Positions 1 through 8,198 of a stretch of 64,000 bases of DNA are shown here, piece by piece. Source of the DNA: Limnohabitans sp. Rim8 (lineage in GTDB: Bacteria > Pseudomonadota > Gammaproteobacteria > Burkholderiales > Burkholderiaceae_C); contig NZ_CAMDLM010000014.1 of the NCBI RefSeq assembly GCF_945901735.1, positions 1-64,000 of the forward strand, in the 5' to 3' direction. How positions within the stretch are numbered: position 1 is the stretch's first letter; each line of letters opens with the position of its first letter. Under the pieces are notes generated by a model, which searched no databases, was not told the DNA's origin, and worked only from the letters and a program-made list of their open reading frames with translations. A program made the position numbers and the translations under genes.

Positions 1-1338
1 AAGCACCGGCAGATCTTTCGCGACGGTGCAGCCAAGAACGCTATCAACGAAGTCAAGGCCGATGAAATTTTTGACTTGATGGAGCGCTTTGCCGGCTATG
101 GCTTCAACAAGTCGCACGCCGCCGCCTACTCGCTACTGGCTTACCACACGGCCTGGCTCAAGGTGCATTACACGGCCGAGTTTTTCTGCGCCAACATGAC
201 GGTGGAAATGGACGACACCGACAAGCTCAAGGTGCTTTACGAAGATGCCCTGAAGTTCGGTATCCGCTTTGATCCTCCCGACGTGAACCGGGGCACCCAC
301 CGCTTTGAGCCGGTGACCGACAAGATCATCCGCTACGGTTTGGGCGCCATCAAAGGCACGGGTCAGCAAGCCATCGACGCCATCGTGGCCGCCCGCAAAG
401 AAGGCGGCCCCTTCACCAGTTTGTTCGACTTTGCCGTGCGTGTGGACCGCACCCGCATCAACAAACGCACGGTGGATGCGCTCATCAAAGCCGGTGCTTT
501 TGATTCGCTGCACATGAACCGCGCCGCGTTGTCGGCCAGCATTGACCGGGCGTTTGAGTTCTCCAACGCCACCACAGCCAACGCCAACCAGGGTGGCTTG
601 TTCGACATGCTGGGCGACGATTCGCACGGCTCCAGCACACAAGAGCCTGATTTGGTGGACGTGTTGCCCTGGGGCATCAAAGAGCGCTTGCTGCTCGAAA
701 AAACCGCCGTGGGCTTCTTTCTGTCGGGCCATTTGTTTGATGCGGTGGCGCTTGAAGTGCGCCAGTTCGCACGCCGCAAGATCGACGACCTGATCGACAG
801 CCGCGAGTCCATGGTGCTGGCGGGCATCGTGAACGACTTGCGCATCATCAACGGCCAGCGCGGCAAGGTGGCGATCTTCAAGCTCGACGACAAATCGGGC
901 GTGATGGAGGCCACGGCCGACGAGGCACTGATCAACTCGGCCAAGCATTTGCTCAAAGACGACGAGCTGATCATCGTCACGGCCAAGATGCAAGCCGACC
1001 GGTTTTCGGGCGGTTTCCGCCTCAAGATCGAGCAGATCATGGACTTGGGCGCGGCCCGTTGCCGCTATGGCAAATACCTGCGCGTGGCTGTCAACGGCCG
1101 TGCGCCCGACATTGCGCGACTGGTGCGCGAATTTCCCGCGCAACGCGAGCAGACTGAGCAGGGCGATCTGGTGCGCGGTCTTGCCGTGAGGCTGGCGCTG
1201 GAGCGGCGCGATCAAGACCTGGCTGCCCGCGCCGAGTTGGCGCTGGGCGAGGCCGCCAAATTTTTCCCCTCCGACGCGGCACTGGCCAGCTGGATGGCGC
1301 AGGCCGAGCAAGGGCAGGCGCGGATTGTGTACGACTGA
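1..1338 (+). CDS. dnaE: DNA polymerase III alpha subunit, C-terminal part (5' end outside the window)
   Basis: This is the C-terminal 445 residues of the replicative DNA polymerase catalytic subunit, which extends both strands at the fork. The frame is open from base 1, so the gene starts upstream. Visible features are the FAGYGFNKSHAAAY block, typical of the end of the polymerase/fingers region, a helix-hairpin-helix segment (YGLGAIKGTG), and an OB-fold (VLAGIVNDLRI onward) that binds single-stranded template. The polymerase active-site aspartates lie outside the window. The last ~100 residues after the OB-fold are the tau-binding tail. The gene converges on a minus-strand secreted-protein gene 114 bases downstream. 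The identity is secure; the length of the full protein cannot be judged here. Confidence 0.97.
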   Translation, partial: KHRQIFRDGAAKNAINEVKADEIFDLMERFAGYGFNKSHAAAYSLLAYHTAWLKVHYTAEFFCANMTVEMDDTDKLKVLYEDALKFGIRFDPPDVNRGTHRFEPVTDKIIRYGLGAIKGTGQQAIDAIVAARKEGGPFTSLFDFAVRVDRTRINKRTVDALIKAGAFDSLHMNRAALSASIDRAFEFSNATTANANQGGLFDMLGDDSHGSSTQEPDLVDVLPWGIKERLLLEKTAVGFFLSGHLFDAVALEVRQFARRKIDDLIDSRESMVLAGIVNDLRIINGQRGKVAIFKLDDKSGVMEATADEALINSAKHLLKDDELIIVTAKMQADRFSGGFRLKIEQIMDLGAARCRYGKYLRVAVNGRAPDIARLVREFPAQREQTEQGDLVRGLAVRLALERRDQDLAARAELALGEAAKFFPSDAALASWMAQAEQGQARIVYD

Positions 1339-1452
1339 GTCGGTTGAACGGGTGTGGGTTCAGCTGCTGGCCGAGTTCCATGCGCGGATGCGCCCTTCAG
1401 CGTTGACGCTGCTTAGACACGCCGAGCGATGCCCGCCTGCATGTTGGGGGTT

Positions 1453-2076
1453 TCAGCGTGGGGCCGACGGCCGGCCCTGAGGGTTGGTGGCTGCTGCGCC
1501 GCCCTGAGCCACCGCGTTGTTGCTTGTATTGACGCCGCTGCTGTTGTTGGCAGGACTGGCGTTGCTGTTGGCATTGCTCAGGTTGTTGGTGTTTTGATTC
1601 AAGGTGGTGTTGCCTGAAATGTTGCCGTAGTTCGCACTGCCCGCAATCACACCATTGTTGGCCATGGGTTGAACCACGGGGGCGCGGGCGGCCGGGTTGG
1701 TCGTGGTCACGCTGCCGCTTTGAACTTCTTTGCCCGAGGACTCATAAAGTCGCGCCATCAGTTCAGGGTTTCCGGCGATGTTGGCTTCAATGGCGCCTTC
1801 CAAAATAGAGGCGATTTCTTGCGTCAAAGCGCTGCCCAGCCAACTGGGGCTGTTGGCCTGAAGCGCGGACAGTTGGGCCTTGGAGCAGCTGGGGGCGTTC
1901 AATTGCAGCCACTTTTCTGCCAATGCAGCGCGCTGCTCTGGGATGTGGGTTTTCAAGGCCAAGGACTTGAAATGCGCCACAAAACACCCTGGGGCAGGCG
2001 TGCTCTGGGCCAAGGCTTGAACTGAACAAAGACCCAGCCCAGCAGTGGCGATCCAAATACCGGTAATTTTCAGCAT
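1453..2076 (-). CDS. Secreted protein of unknown function with Asn-rich C-terminal tail
   Basis: I do not recognise a family. The 207-residue product starts with a convincing signal peptide (hydrophobic residues 5-22, ALAQ-S cleavage near residue 24), so it is probably periplasmic or exported. The mature N-terminal half (about 25-130) is alpha-helical in character and has only two cysteines (C31, C64), which could form a disulfide. From about residue 135 the sequence is low complexity, dominated by Asn, Ser, Thr, Gly and Ala (pieces such as NYGNISGNTTLNQNTNNLSN), and looks disordered or self-associating. It follows tolA on the same strand after a 185-base gap holding a perfect GC-rich hairpin, so it is probably separately transcribed. 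It occupies the place where tolB-pal would often lie, but resembles neither TolB (no beta-propeller repeats) nor Pal (no lipobox or OmpA-like domain). Confidence 0.75.
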   Translation of the reverse strand: MLKITGIWIATAGLGLCSVQALAQSTPAPGCFVAHFKSLALKTHIPEQRAALAEKWLQLNAPSCSKAQLSALQANSPSWLGSALTQEIASILEGAIEANIAGNPELMARLYESSGKEVQSGSVTTTNPAARAPVVQPMANNGVIAGSANYGNISGNTTLNQNTNNLSNANSNASPANNSSGVNTSNNAVAQGGAAATNPQGRPSAPR

Positions 2077-2100
2077 GTCGTTGGTTCCGGAACGCAGTGG

Positions 2101-2124
2101 CGCGGGCCTGTCAGCAGGCCCGCG
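2101..2124. repeat. Perfect 10-bp GC-rich inverted repeat (hairpin)
   Basis: CGCGGGCCTG and CAGGCCCGCG are separated by TCAG, giving a perfect 10-bp stem with a 4-base loop. It lies between tolA and the secreted-protein gene, 25-48 bases upstream of the latter's start on the minus strand. Neither side has a T-run, so it is not a textbook intrinsic terminator. It could be a Rho-assisted 3' end of the tol operon, an mRNA stability element, or a structure in the leader of the secreted-protein gene. Confidence 0.7.
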
Positions 2125-2261
2125 ATGGAAGTCATGTGTTGTGTGTATCGTCAGTTGGAGGCCAAGCTTGACACCACCAGACCATCATAGTGGAGGGTGG
2201 CGGTTCAAGCCAGCCTGCGTGCAAGCCGTTGAGGCTTGCGACGATGGAGGCGTCATGTCGC

Positions 2262-3257
2262 TCAATCCAGCGGCCGGAACCCCAGCACAATGAAGGGCGG
2301 AACGCGACCGTCGGTGTCTTTGGGCAGGATTTCGGTTTTGTCGATGGCCCGAAGCACGGCATCGTCCCAGGCCTTGTTGCCGCTGGACTGCACGATGCGG
2401 CGGCTGGTGATGGTGCCGTCAGGTGCCACGCGCACCTCCACTTCGGCACGCGGGTTACCGACCACATCACCGGGGTAGGTGATGTTGGGTTTGATGCGGC
2501 CCACCAAGCGGCCGGCATAGCTGGCCGAGGGGCCCGACGATTGGAGCGCTGAGCCCGCTGCGTTGGGGCCGCCGGATGCGCCAGCCATGCCTTGAATGCG
2601 TTGCATTTGCTCTTTGCGCGACGCGTCGGCCATGGCATCGTCGGCTTTGTCTTTGGCCTCTTGGCGGGCTTGTTCTTGCTGGCGTTTTTTCTCGTCGTCT
2701 TTGACTTTTTCAGTGGCTTTTTTCTTGTCCAGTTCTTTCTTTTCCTGGGCGGCTTTTTCCTGAGCTGCTTTATCTTTGACGGCCTTGTCCTTGAGGGCTT
2801 TTTCTTTGTCAGCCTTGTCCTTCGCAGCTTTTTCTTCAGCCTCTCTATTCTTCTTTTCAAGGGCCTTGCGCTGGCGATCGGCAGCTTCTTTCTTTTTCTG
2901 GTCTTCCAGTTTTTTCTTTTCGAGCGCAATTTGAGCGTCGCGCAAGCTGTTGTCAGGCTTGGGCTCGGGTTCGGGGGTGGGCTTGGGGGGCTTGGTTTTC
3001 GGAATCGGCTCGGGTTTGGGCTCGGGCTTGGGTGGAGGTGGCGGGGGTTCTTGCAATTTGGGGGCCGCCGCTTTGGGCACGGCAGACCACAGCTCGGCTT
3101 CGGCTTGCATGGTCTGGGGCTGGATTTTCCAGGCGGTGGCCAGGCCCAGCGCCAGGAACAAGGCCAGGTGCGCGACACCGGCCACCAGCCAAGCGCGGCC
3201 CATGCCCGGCGCTGCCGGGGGGGCGAACTGCAGATGGGGGGCGGGCTTGGCGCTCAA
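2262..3257 (-). CDS. tolA: TolA, inner-membrane-anchored periplasm-spanning protein of the Tol-Pal system
   Basis: TolA links the TolQR proton motor in the inner membrane to TolB/Pal at the outer membrane, and is needed for outer-membrane constriction and integrity. The 331-residue product shows one N-terminal transmembrane segment (about 22-43), a Pro-Lys-Glu-rich stretch (about 70-105), a long charged Lys/Glu/Ala/Asp helical rod (about 108-225), and a compact C-terminal TolA/TonB-like domain (about 240-331, with YPGDVVGNPRAEVEVRVAPDG). The gene starts 11 bases after tolR. The Lys/Glu-rich rod also opens long frames in the other phases, which are artefacts. The alternative call TonB is unlikely because of the ybgC-tolQ-tolR context. 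The partners tolB and pal are not in this window. Confidence 0.93.
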   Translation of the reverse strand: MSAKPAPHLQFAPPAAPGMGRAWLVAGVAHLALFLALGLATAWKIQPQTMQAEAELWSAVPKAAAPKLQEPPPPPPKPEPKPEPIPKTKPPKPTPEPEPKPDNSLRDAQIALEKKKLEDQKKKEAADRQRKALEKKNREAEEKAAKDKADKEKALKDKAVKDKAAQEKAAQEKKELDKKKATEKVKDDEKKRQQEQARQEAKDKADDAMADASRKEQMQRIQGMAGASGGPNAAGSALQSSGPSASYAGRLVGRIKPNITYPGDVVGNPRAEVEVRVAPDGTITSRRIVQSSGNKAWDDAVLRAIDKTEILPKDTDGRVPPFIVLGFRPLD

Positions 3258-3268
3258 GGGGGTGACTT

Positions 3269-3688
3269 TCAGGGGGCCAATTGCACCGACAGACCCACAC
3301 GGGCAATGCCCGCACGCTGCAGGCTGTCCATGACCTTGACCACGGTTTCGTATTTCACGCTGCGGTCGGCGCTGATGACCACGGCGGTGTTGGTGCCGTC
3401 GCCGACCAGGCGTTTGACGCTGGCGGCGACGCCGCCCAAAGTGGTGCTGTCGGTCTTGCCGTTGCTCACCAGTTCCAGCCGTTCGTCTTTTCTGATCACC
3501 ACCTGCACCACTTGGTCAGGTTGTTTGGCGGCTTTGCCCACACTGGGCAAGTCCACCACGCTGGGCGTGATCATCGGCGCGGTCACCATGAAGATGATCA
3601 GCAGCACCAGCATCACATCGATGAAGGGCACCATGTTGATCTCAGAGATGGTGCGGCGACCGCGGCTTCGGGAAGAGGGGGATGGCAT
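3269..3688 (-). CDS. tolR: TolR, proton-channel component of the Tol-Pal motor (ExbD/TolR family)
   Basis: The 139-residue membrane protein works with TolQ to convert proton flow into movement of TolA. It has the usual layout: a short basic cytoplasmic N-terminus (RSRGRR), the family hallmark INMVPFIDVMLVLLIIFMV with one transmembrane helix (about 20-38) carrying the conserved protonatable Asp24, then a periplasmic domain of about 95 residues. It lies 12 bases downstream of tolQ and 11 bases upstream of tolA, clearly in one transcript. Length and motif match TolR/ExbD. The neighbours decide for TolR over ExbD. Confidence 0.95.
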   Translation of the reverse strand: MPSPSSRSRGRRTISEINMVPFIDVMLVLLIIFMVTAPMITPSVVDLPSVGKAAKQPDQVVQVVIRKDERLELVSNGKTDSTTLGGVAASVKRLVGDGTNTAVVISADRSVKYETVVKVMDSLQRAGIARVGLSVQLAP

Positions 3689-3700
3689 GGCGCAATCCGA

Positions 3701-4405
3701 TCAATGGCCAGAGGCCGAGCTGCTGCTGCCCGATGAGCCCAGGCTGCGCTGCAGGATGTTGGAGAACTCTTCGATGAAGGTTTCGAGCTTGATGGCGATG
3801 CGGTCGACGTCGTGAGAGAACCGGTTGTAAGCCAGCACGGCGGGAATGGCGGCAAACAAGCCGATGGCGGTGGCCACCAAGGCTTCAGCAATGCCGGGGG
3901 CCACAACGGCCAGAGTGACCTGCTGCAAACTAGCCAAGCCGGTGAAGGCGTGCATGATGCCCCACACCGTGCCAAACAAACCCACGTAAGGCGAGATGGA
4001 GCCGACCGAGGCCAGGAAGGCCAGTTGCGATTCGGCCATGTCCATCTCGCGCTGGAAGCTGGCCCGCATGGCGCGGCGCGCGCCGTCGAGCAAGGTGCCT
4101 GCATCGGTGATGCGGCGCTCGCGCAGTTTTTGGTATTCGCGCATGCCGCTGGCAAAAATGCGCTCCATAGGGCCAGACATTTTGGCGTTCTGGCTGGCCG
4201 AGTTGAACAACTCGTTCAGGCTGGTGCCGGACCAAAAGACGCGCTCAAACTCGTCGTTCAGGCTTTTGATGCGTGACAGGGCGGTCATCTTGCGCACGAT
4301 GGCGGCCCAACTGGCCACCGAGATGCTGAGCAAAATCAGCACCACCAACTGGACCACAAAGCTGGCGTGCAGCAGCAGCGAGACGATGGACATGTCTTGG
4401 TTCAT
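3701..4405 (-). CDS. tolQ: TolQ, proton-channel component of the Tol-Pal motor (MotA/TolQ/ExbB family)
   Basis: The 234-residue polytopic membrane protein is the stator partner of TolR and TolA. Three hydrophobic helices are visible: about 14-36, then 128-154 (with SVGSISPYVGLFGTVWGIM, the conserved family core) and 168-193 (APGIAEALVATAIGLFAAIPAV). A cytoplasmic loop lies between the first two. The chosen start (MNQDMSIV) overlaps the stop of ybgC by four bases in an ATGA arrangement, which supports it; a second ATG four codons later is also possible. The frame is open far upstream, but that extension reads through ybgC and is not real. The C-terminus ends in a Ser/Gly-rich tail. Confidence 0.95.
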   Translation of the reverse strand: MNQDMSIVSLLLHASFVVQLVVLILLSISVASWAAIVRKMTALSRIKSLNDEFERVFWSGTSLNELFNSASQNAKMSGPMERIFASGMREYQKLRERRITDAGTLLDGARRAMRASFQREMDMAESQLAFLASVGSISPYVGLFGTVWGIMHAFTGLASLQQVTLAVVAPGIAEALVATAIGLFAAIPAVLAYNRFSHDVDRIAIKLETFIEEFSNILQRSLGSSGSSSSASGH

Positions 4406-4833
4406 TTCAGGGCTTCCAGAACAGGGGCCGGGATGCGGCCGGGTTTCAATGTGATGCTGTCGACCCAGCCCAGGCGGATGGTGCCTTCGGCCAGGAGTCG
4501 GTCGATTGTTGGCGTTTGGCCGGACGTGCGCAAGTAGGCGCGCTGGGCAATGGTCAGGCTGGCTTTGCCGCCGTTTTGCAGCTCGGCGGTGACGATCAAG
4601 GTGTCGTCCAAGCGGGCGGGTGAATGGTATTTGACGGTGGTGTCGCTCACAACAAACATGCCGCCCGAGGTGTCGCGCAGCACCTGCTGGCCAAAGCCTA
4701 AGGCGCGCAGCCATTCGGTGCGGGCACGTTCGAAAAACTTCAGATAGTTGGCATAAAACACAATGCCACCCGCGTCGGTGTCTTCCCAATAGATGCGGAC
4801 AGGGTGCTCAAAAGGCGTGAAATGGGTGGTCAT
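4402..4833 (-). CDS. ybgC: Tol-Pal-associated acyl-CoA thioesterase YbgC
   Basis: This hotdog-fold thioesterase hydrolyses acyl-CoA thioesters and is encoded with the Tol-Pal genes in many Proteobacteria; its tie to envelope function is still unclear. The 143-residue product has the 4HBT signature WEDTDAGGIVFYANYLKFF with the catalytic Asp near position 18-20, and the usual length. Both ends overlap neighbours by four bases (aminotransferase upstream, tolQ downstream), which indicates translational coupling. The family assignment is firm; the natural substrate cannot be read from the sequence. Confidence 0.95.
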   Translation of the reverse strand: MTTHFTPFEHPVRIYWEDTDAGGIVFYANYLKFFERARTEWLRALGFGQQVLRDTSGGMFVVSDTTVKYHSPARLDDTLIVTAELQNGGKASLTIAQRAYLRTSGQTPTIDRLLAEGTIRLGWVDSITLKPGRIPAPVLEALK

Positions 4834-6017
4834 GGCTGCAACCAGGCTTTCAGGCGGGCGATGGCGGTGTGCAATTCGGCCATCGAGTTGGCGGTGGAAA
4901 AGCGCACAAAGCGGGCGGTCTGGTCGGTGCCAAAGTCGCGCCCCGGCGTGATGGCCACATGGGCGTGTTCCAACGCGGCAAAAGCAAATTCCCAGCTGTC
5001 TTTGAGGCCCAGCTTTTGGCAGGCGGCGGCGCAGTCGGCCCAGGCGTAAAACGCGCCATCGGGGGCCACGGGCACCGTCAGGCCCAAGTTGTTCAGTGCC
5101 GGGATGAAGTCATCGCGGCGGGCTTTGAATTCGGCGCGGCGGCGCTCGTATTCGGCCAGACTCTCGGGTTCAAAGCAGGCCAGCGCCGCCTGTTGTGCCA
5201 CAGTGCTGGCACAGATGAACAGGTTTTGCGCCAGGCGCTCTAGCACGGGCGTGAGCTGCTCAGGCACCACCAGCCAGCCCAGGCGCCAGCCGGTCATGTT
5301 GAAGTATTTGCTGAAGCTGTTGATGCTGATGATGTCGTCGCCCAGGGCCAAGGCGCTTTGACCAAAGGCGTCGTCGTGGCTCAAGCCCAGGTAAATCTCG
5401 TCGATCAGGGTGATGCCGCCGTGGCTGCGCACAACGTCGACAATGCGGGCCAGCTCGGCCGGGTCAATCGAGGTGCCCGTGGGGTTGGAGGGCGATGCCA
5501 GCAGGACGCCCCGGGTGTGGGGCCCCCAGGCCGCAGCCACTTTGGCGGCGCTGAGCTGAAAGCGTTCTTCAGCGGTGGTGGGCAGCAACACGGCTGTGCC
5601 TTCGGCTGCGCTCACAAAGTGCCGGTTGCAGGGGTAGCTGGGGTCGGGCATCAGGAGCTCATCGCCCCGGTCGATCAGCGCCAGACACGCCAGTTGCAGC
5701 GCCGCAGATGCGCCGGCCGTGACCACGATGCGGCTGGCGGGCACCTGCACGCCAAAGCGCTGCGCGTACCAGCCGCTGATGGCTTGGCGCAAGGCGTCCA
5801 GGCCCAACGCCGGTGTGTACTGAGTCTGGCCCGATTCGATCACCGCCAAAGCGGCCTGTTGCACCAGGGGTGGGGCGGTGAAGTCGGGTTCGCCAATGTT
5901 CAGGAACACCACGGGCCGGTCGGTGTGCGCGACGTCGCGGGCTTTTTGCGCGGCGGCTTTGGCCACTTCCATGACCCAAAAAGGTTCGATTCGCTCGGCT
6001 CGCTCAGAGATGCGCAT
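4830..6017 (-). CDS. Pyridoxal-phosphate aminotransferase, class I/II
   Basis: This 395-residue fold-type I aminotransferase swaps amino groups between amino acids and 2-oxo acids in the cytoplasm. Class hallmarks are present: Asn178 in SPSNPTG, Asp206 in LIDEIYLGLSHDD, the PLP-binding Lys237 in SFSKYFNMTGWRLGW, and the substrate-carboxylate Arg near the C-terminus (ARFVRFSTANS). The start MRISERAER is preferred because it follows nusB by 20 bases; the open frame further upstream runs through nusB. It overlaps ybgC by four bases. The closest types are aspartate/aromatic-like or AlaC-like enzymes, and the substrate is not certain. Its place between nusB and ybgC is seen in related Burkholderiales. 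Confidence 0.9.
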   Translation of the reverse strand: MRISERAERIEPFWVMEVAKAAAQKARDVAHTDRPVVFLNIGEPDFTAPPLVQQAALAVIESGQTQYTPALGLDALRQAISGWYAQRFGVQVPASRIVVTAGASAALQLACLALIDRGDELLMPDPSYPCNRHFVSAAEGTAVLLPTTAEERFQLSAAKVAAAWGPHTRGVLLASPSNPTGTSIDPAELARIVDVVRSHGGITLIDEIYLGLSHDDAFGQSALALGDDIISINSFSKYFNMTGWRLGWLVVPEQLTPVLERLAQNLFICASTVAQQAALACFEPESLAEYERRRAEFKARRDDFIPALNNLGLTVPVAPDGAFYAWADCAAACQKLGLKDSWEFAFAALEHAHVAITPGRDFGTDQTARFVRFSTANSMAELHTAIARLKAWLQP

Positions 6018-6037
6018 GGTGTCTGGGGTATGGGGGG

Positions 6038-6562
6038 TTATTTGGCGCGGCCAGATTGGCGGTCGGCTTGTACTTCGGCGCTGCGCAATTCGGGAGCCAA
6101 GCCGCCCAGCACGGCGTTCACGTACTTGTGGCCGTCGGTGCCGCCAAAGTCCTTGGCCAGCTCGATGCATTCGTTGAGCACCACGCGCCAGGGCACAGCG
6201 AGGCAGTGCTGCATTTCATAAACGCCGATCCACATGATGGCGTGTTCGATGGGCGAGATTTCGGCAAATTTGCGATCGAGTTTCGGCGCAATCAGGGCGT
6301 CCAAGGCAGCGGCTTGCTCAATGCAGCCGTAGAGCAGGGCGTCGTAATGGGCCGAGTCGGCTTTGTGAAAACCCGACAGGTCGCGGGTGAAGACATCGAT
6401 GTCTGAGGCTTCGTTGCGGCCCACGATGAACTGGTAAAGCGCTTGCAATGCAAATTCACGCGAGCGGCTGCGGGCAGGTTTGGCCGAGGATTTGCGCGTA
6501 CCGGCTGCGGCAGGTGGCGTGTCTTCGTTGGCGGTTTCGGGCGTACTGGTCGAATCGGTCAT
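6038..6562 (-). CDS. nusB: Transcription antitermination factor NusB
   Basis: NusB binds boxA RNA with ribosomal protein S10 and keeps RNA polymerase processive through rRNA operons. The 174-residue product has a variable, Ala/Thr/Lys-rich N-terminal extension of about 30 residues before the NusB core, which opens with [11 protein letters not shown]. Later markers are [15 protein letters not shown] and the [16 protein letters not shown] end motif. It overlaps ribH by four bases. The ribH-nusB pairing is common in bacteria, so the context agrees. Confidence 0.95.
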   Translation of the reverse strand: MTDSTSTPETANEDTPPAAAGTRKSSAKPARSRSREFALQALYQFIVGRNEASDIDVFTRDLSGFHKADSAHYDALLYGCIEQAAALDALIAPKLDRKFAEISPIEHAIMWIGVYEMQHCLAVPWRVVLNECIELAKDFGGTDGHKYVNAVLGGLAPELRSAEVQADRQSGRAK

Positions 6563-7074
6563 CGGGCTGGGTCTTCTTCGTCGGTGTCGTCAGCCAACTC
6601 GGCCATGTCGGCGGCCAGGTCATCCATGATGCAGGCCATTTCAACCGCCACGCGGGCTGCGTCTCGGCCTTTTTCGGTTTGTCGGGCGATGGCTTGCTCG
6701 AGGTTTTCGGTGGTCAAGATCGCGTTGGCAATGGGCAGGTTGTAGTCGAGGGACACGCGGCTGACTCCGGCGCCGGACTCGTTTGCCACCAATTCAAAGT
6801 GGTAAGTCTCACCACGGATGATGCAACCCAACGCAATCAAGGCGTCGTATTCGGCCCGCTCGGCCATGGCTTGCAAAGCGACAGGCACTTCCAAGGCTCC
6901 GGGCACCATGACGTGGTCAATGCTGCTCACGCCCAGCGCTTCGAGCTCTGCAATGCACGCCTTGGCCAAGGCATTGGTGATGTCTTCATTGAAACGGGCT
7001 TGCACGATGCCGACGTGCAGAAACTGGCCGTCAAGTTCTTCGGCTTGGCCTTTGTTGGCGTCTTGCATGTTCAT
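6559..7074 (-). CDS. ribH: 6,7-dimethyl-8-ribityllumazine synthase
   Basis: RibH condenses 5-amino-6-ribitylaminouracil with 3,4-dihydroxy-2-butanone 4-phosphate to give lumazine, the penultimate step of riboflavin synthesis. The 171-residue product contains [10 protein letters not shown], the phosphate/substrate loop [12 protein letters not shown] with catalytic His92, and [12 protein letters not shown]. The start MNMQDANK overlaps the ribBX stop by four bases; MQDANK two codons later is an alternative. The C-terminus carries an acidic tail ([15 protein letters not shown]). It overlaps nusB by four bases, so it is coupled on both sides. Confidence 0.96.
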   Translation of the reverse strand: MNMQDANKGQAEELDGQFLHVGIVQARFNEDITNALAKACIAELEALGVSSIDHVMVPGALEVPVALQAMAERAEYDALIALGCIIRGETYHFELVANESGAGVSRVSLDYNLPIANAILTTENLEQAIARQTEKGRDAARVAVEMACIMDDLAADMAELADDTDEEDPAR

Positions 7075-8198
7075 TCCTTGGGGATGTAAGCGGTGATTTC
7101 GAGGCCGTAGCCGGTCATGCTGGGCATGCGGCGCGGGTTGCCCATGAGTTTCATTTTGTGTACACCGCACTCGCGCAGGATTTGCGCGCCCACGCCGTAG
7201 GTGCGCAAGTCCATCTTGCCGCGCTCAGGGGCTTGGGCCGAGCGGGCACGGCCTTCAAACTGGGCCAGCAGTTGGTCTGGTGATTCGCCGCAGTTGAGCA
7301 GCACGGCCACACCGCAGCCTTGGGCGTTGATGTATTTCAAGCTGGCGTCCAGACTCCAGGAATGCATGGCCCGGTTGACTTCCAGGGCGTCGAGCACCGA
7401 GAGTGGCTCGTGCACGCGCACGGCCACTTCCGATTCGGGCAACCACTGGCCTTTGACCAAGGCGAGGTGCACGGTTTGGCTGGGTTGGTCGCGGAAGGCG
7501 TGGGCGGTGAATTCGCCGTGCGCGGTTTGCAGGGTGCGGCTGCCAATGCGCTCGACCAGCGACTCGTTGCGGCTGCGGTATTGAATCAGGTCGGCGATGG
7601 TGCCAATCTTCAAGCCATGTTCGGCTGCGAAAATTTGCAAATCGGGCAGGCGGGCCATGGTGCCGTCGTCCTTCATGATCTCGCAGATCACGGACGATGC
7701 GCTGCACCCGGCCATGGCGGCCAGGTCGCAACCGGCTTCGGTGTGGCCTGCCCGCATGAGCACGCCGCCGTCAACGGCTTGCAGCGGGAAGATGTGACCG
7801 GGTTGCACCAGGTCGGTGGGTTGGGTGCTGCGCGCCACGGCCACTTGGACGGTCTTGGCTCTGTCCGCCGCGGAGATGCCGGTGGTCACGCCCTCGGCAG
7901 CTTCGATGGACACGGTGAAGGCCGTGCTGTAGACGGTGCCGTTGCGCGCTGCCATGGGCGGGAGCTTCAGGAATTCGCAGCGCTCGCGGGTGAGCGTCAA
8001 GCAAATCAGGCCCCGGCCAAAACGGGCCATGAAGTTGATGGCCTCAGGCGTGACGTGGTCGGACGCCAAGACCAGATCGCCTTCGTTTTCACGGTCTTCT
8101 TCGTCGACGAGGATCACGATGCGACCGGCTTTCATCTCGGCCACGATCTCTTGGACGGGCGAGATCGCCACGGGGGTCAGTTGCTCGGGGGCGTTCAT
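7071..8198 (-). CDS. ribB: 3,4-dihydroxy-2-butanone 4-phosphate synthase with degenerate GTP cyclohydrolase II domain (RibBX type)
   Basis: The N-terminal half (about 10-212) is a complete DHBP synthase that turns ribulose 5-phosphate into the four-carbon riboflavin precursor: acidic loop [11 protein letters not shown] (32-42), His136 in GHIFPLQ, and His152/Glu154 in AGHTEAG. The C-terminal half keeps the overall GTP cyclohydrolase II shape ([19 protein letters not shown]) but has lost its catalytic residues: [15 protein letters not shown] stands where the zinc cysteines should be, and [11 protein letters not shown] replaces the usual GEGRGIGL block. It is thus probably not a working RibA. 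This matches the RibBX variant known in Proteobacteria, which needs a separate ribA elsewhere. It overlaps ribE and ribH by four bases each. Confidence 0.93.
   Translation of the reverse strand: MNAPEQLTPVAISPVQEIVAEMKAGRIVILVDEEDRENEGDLVLASDHVTPEAINFMARFGRGLICLTLTRERCEFLKLPPMAARNGTVYSTAFTVSIEAAEGVTTGISAADRAKTVQVAVARSTQPTDLVQPGHIFPLQAVDGGVLMRAGHTEAGCDLAAMAGCSASSVICEIMKDDGTMARLPDLQIFAAEHGLKIGTIADLIQYRSRNESLVERIGSRTLQTAHGEFTAHAFRDQPSQTVHLALVKGQWLPESEVAVRVHEPLSVLDALEVNRAMHSWSLDASLKYINAQGCGVAVLLNCGESPDQLLAQFEGRARSAQAPERGKMDLRTYGVGAQILRECGVHKMKLMGNPRRMPSMTGYGLEITAYIPKE

Noticed and set aside
2592-3815. Plus-strand open frame over tolA/tolR
   Set aside because: It arises from the Lys/Glu-rich rod of tolA read backwards (Phe/Leu-rich translation) and runs across two real genes.
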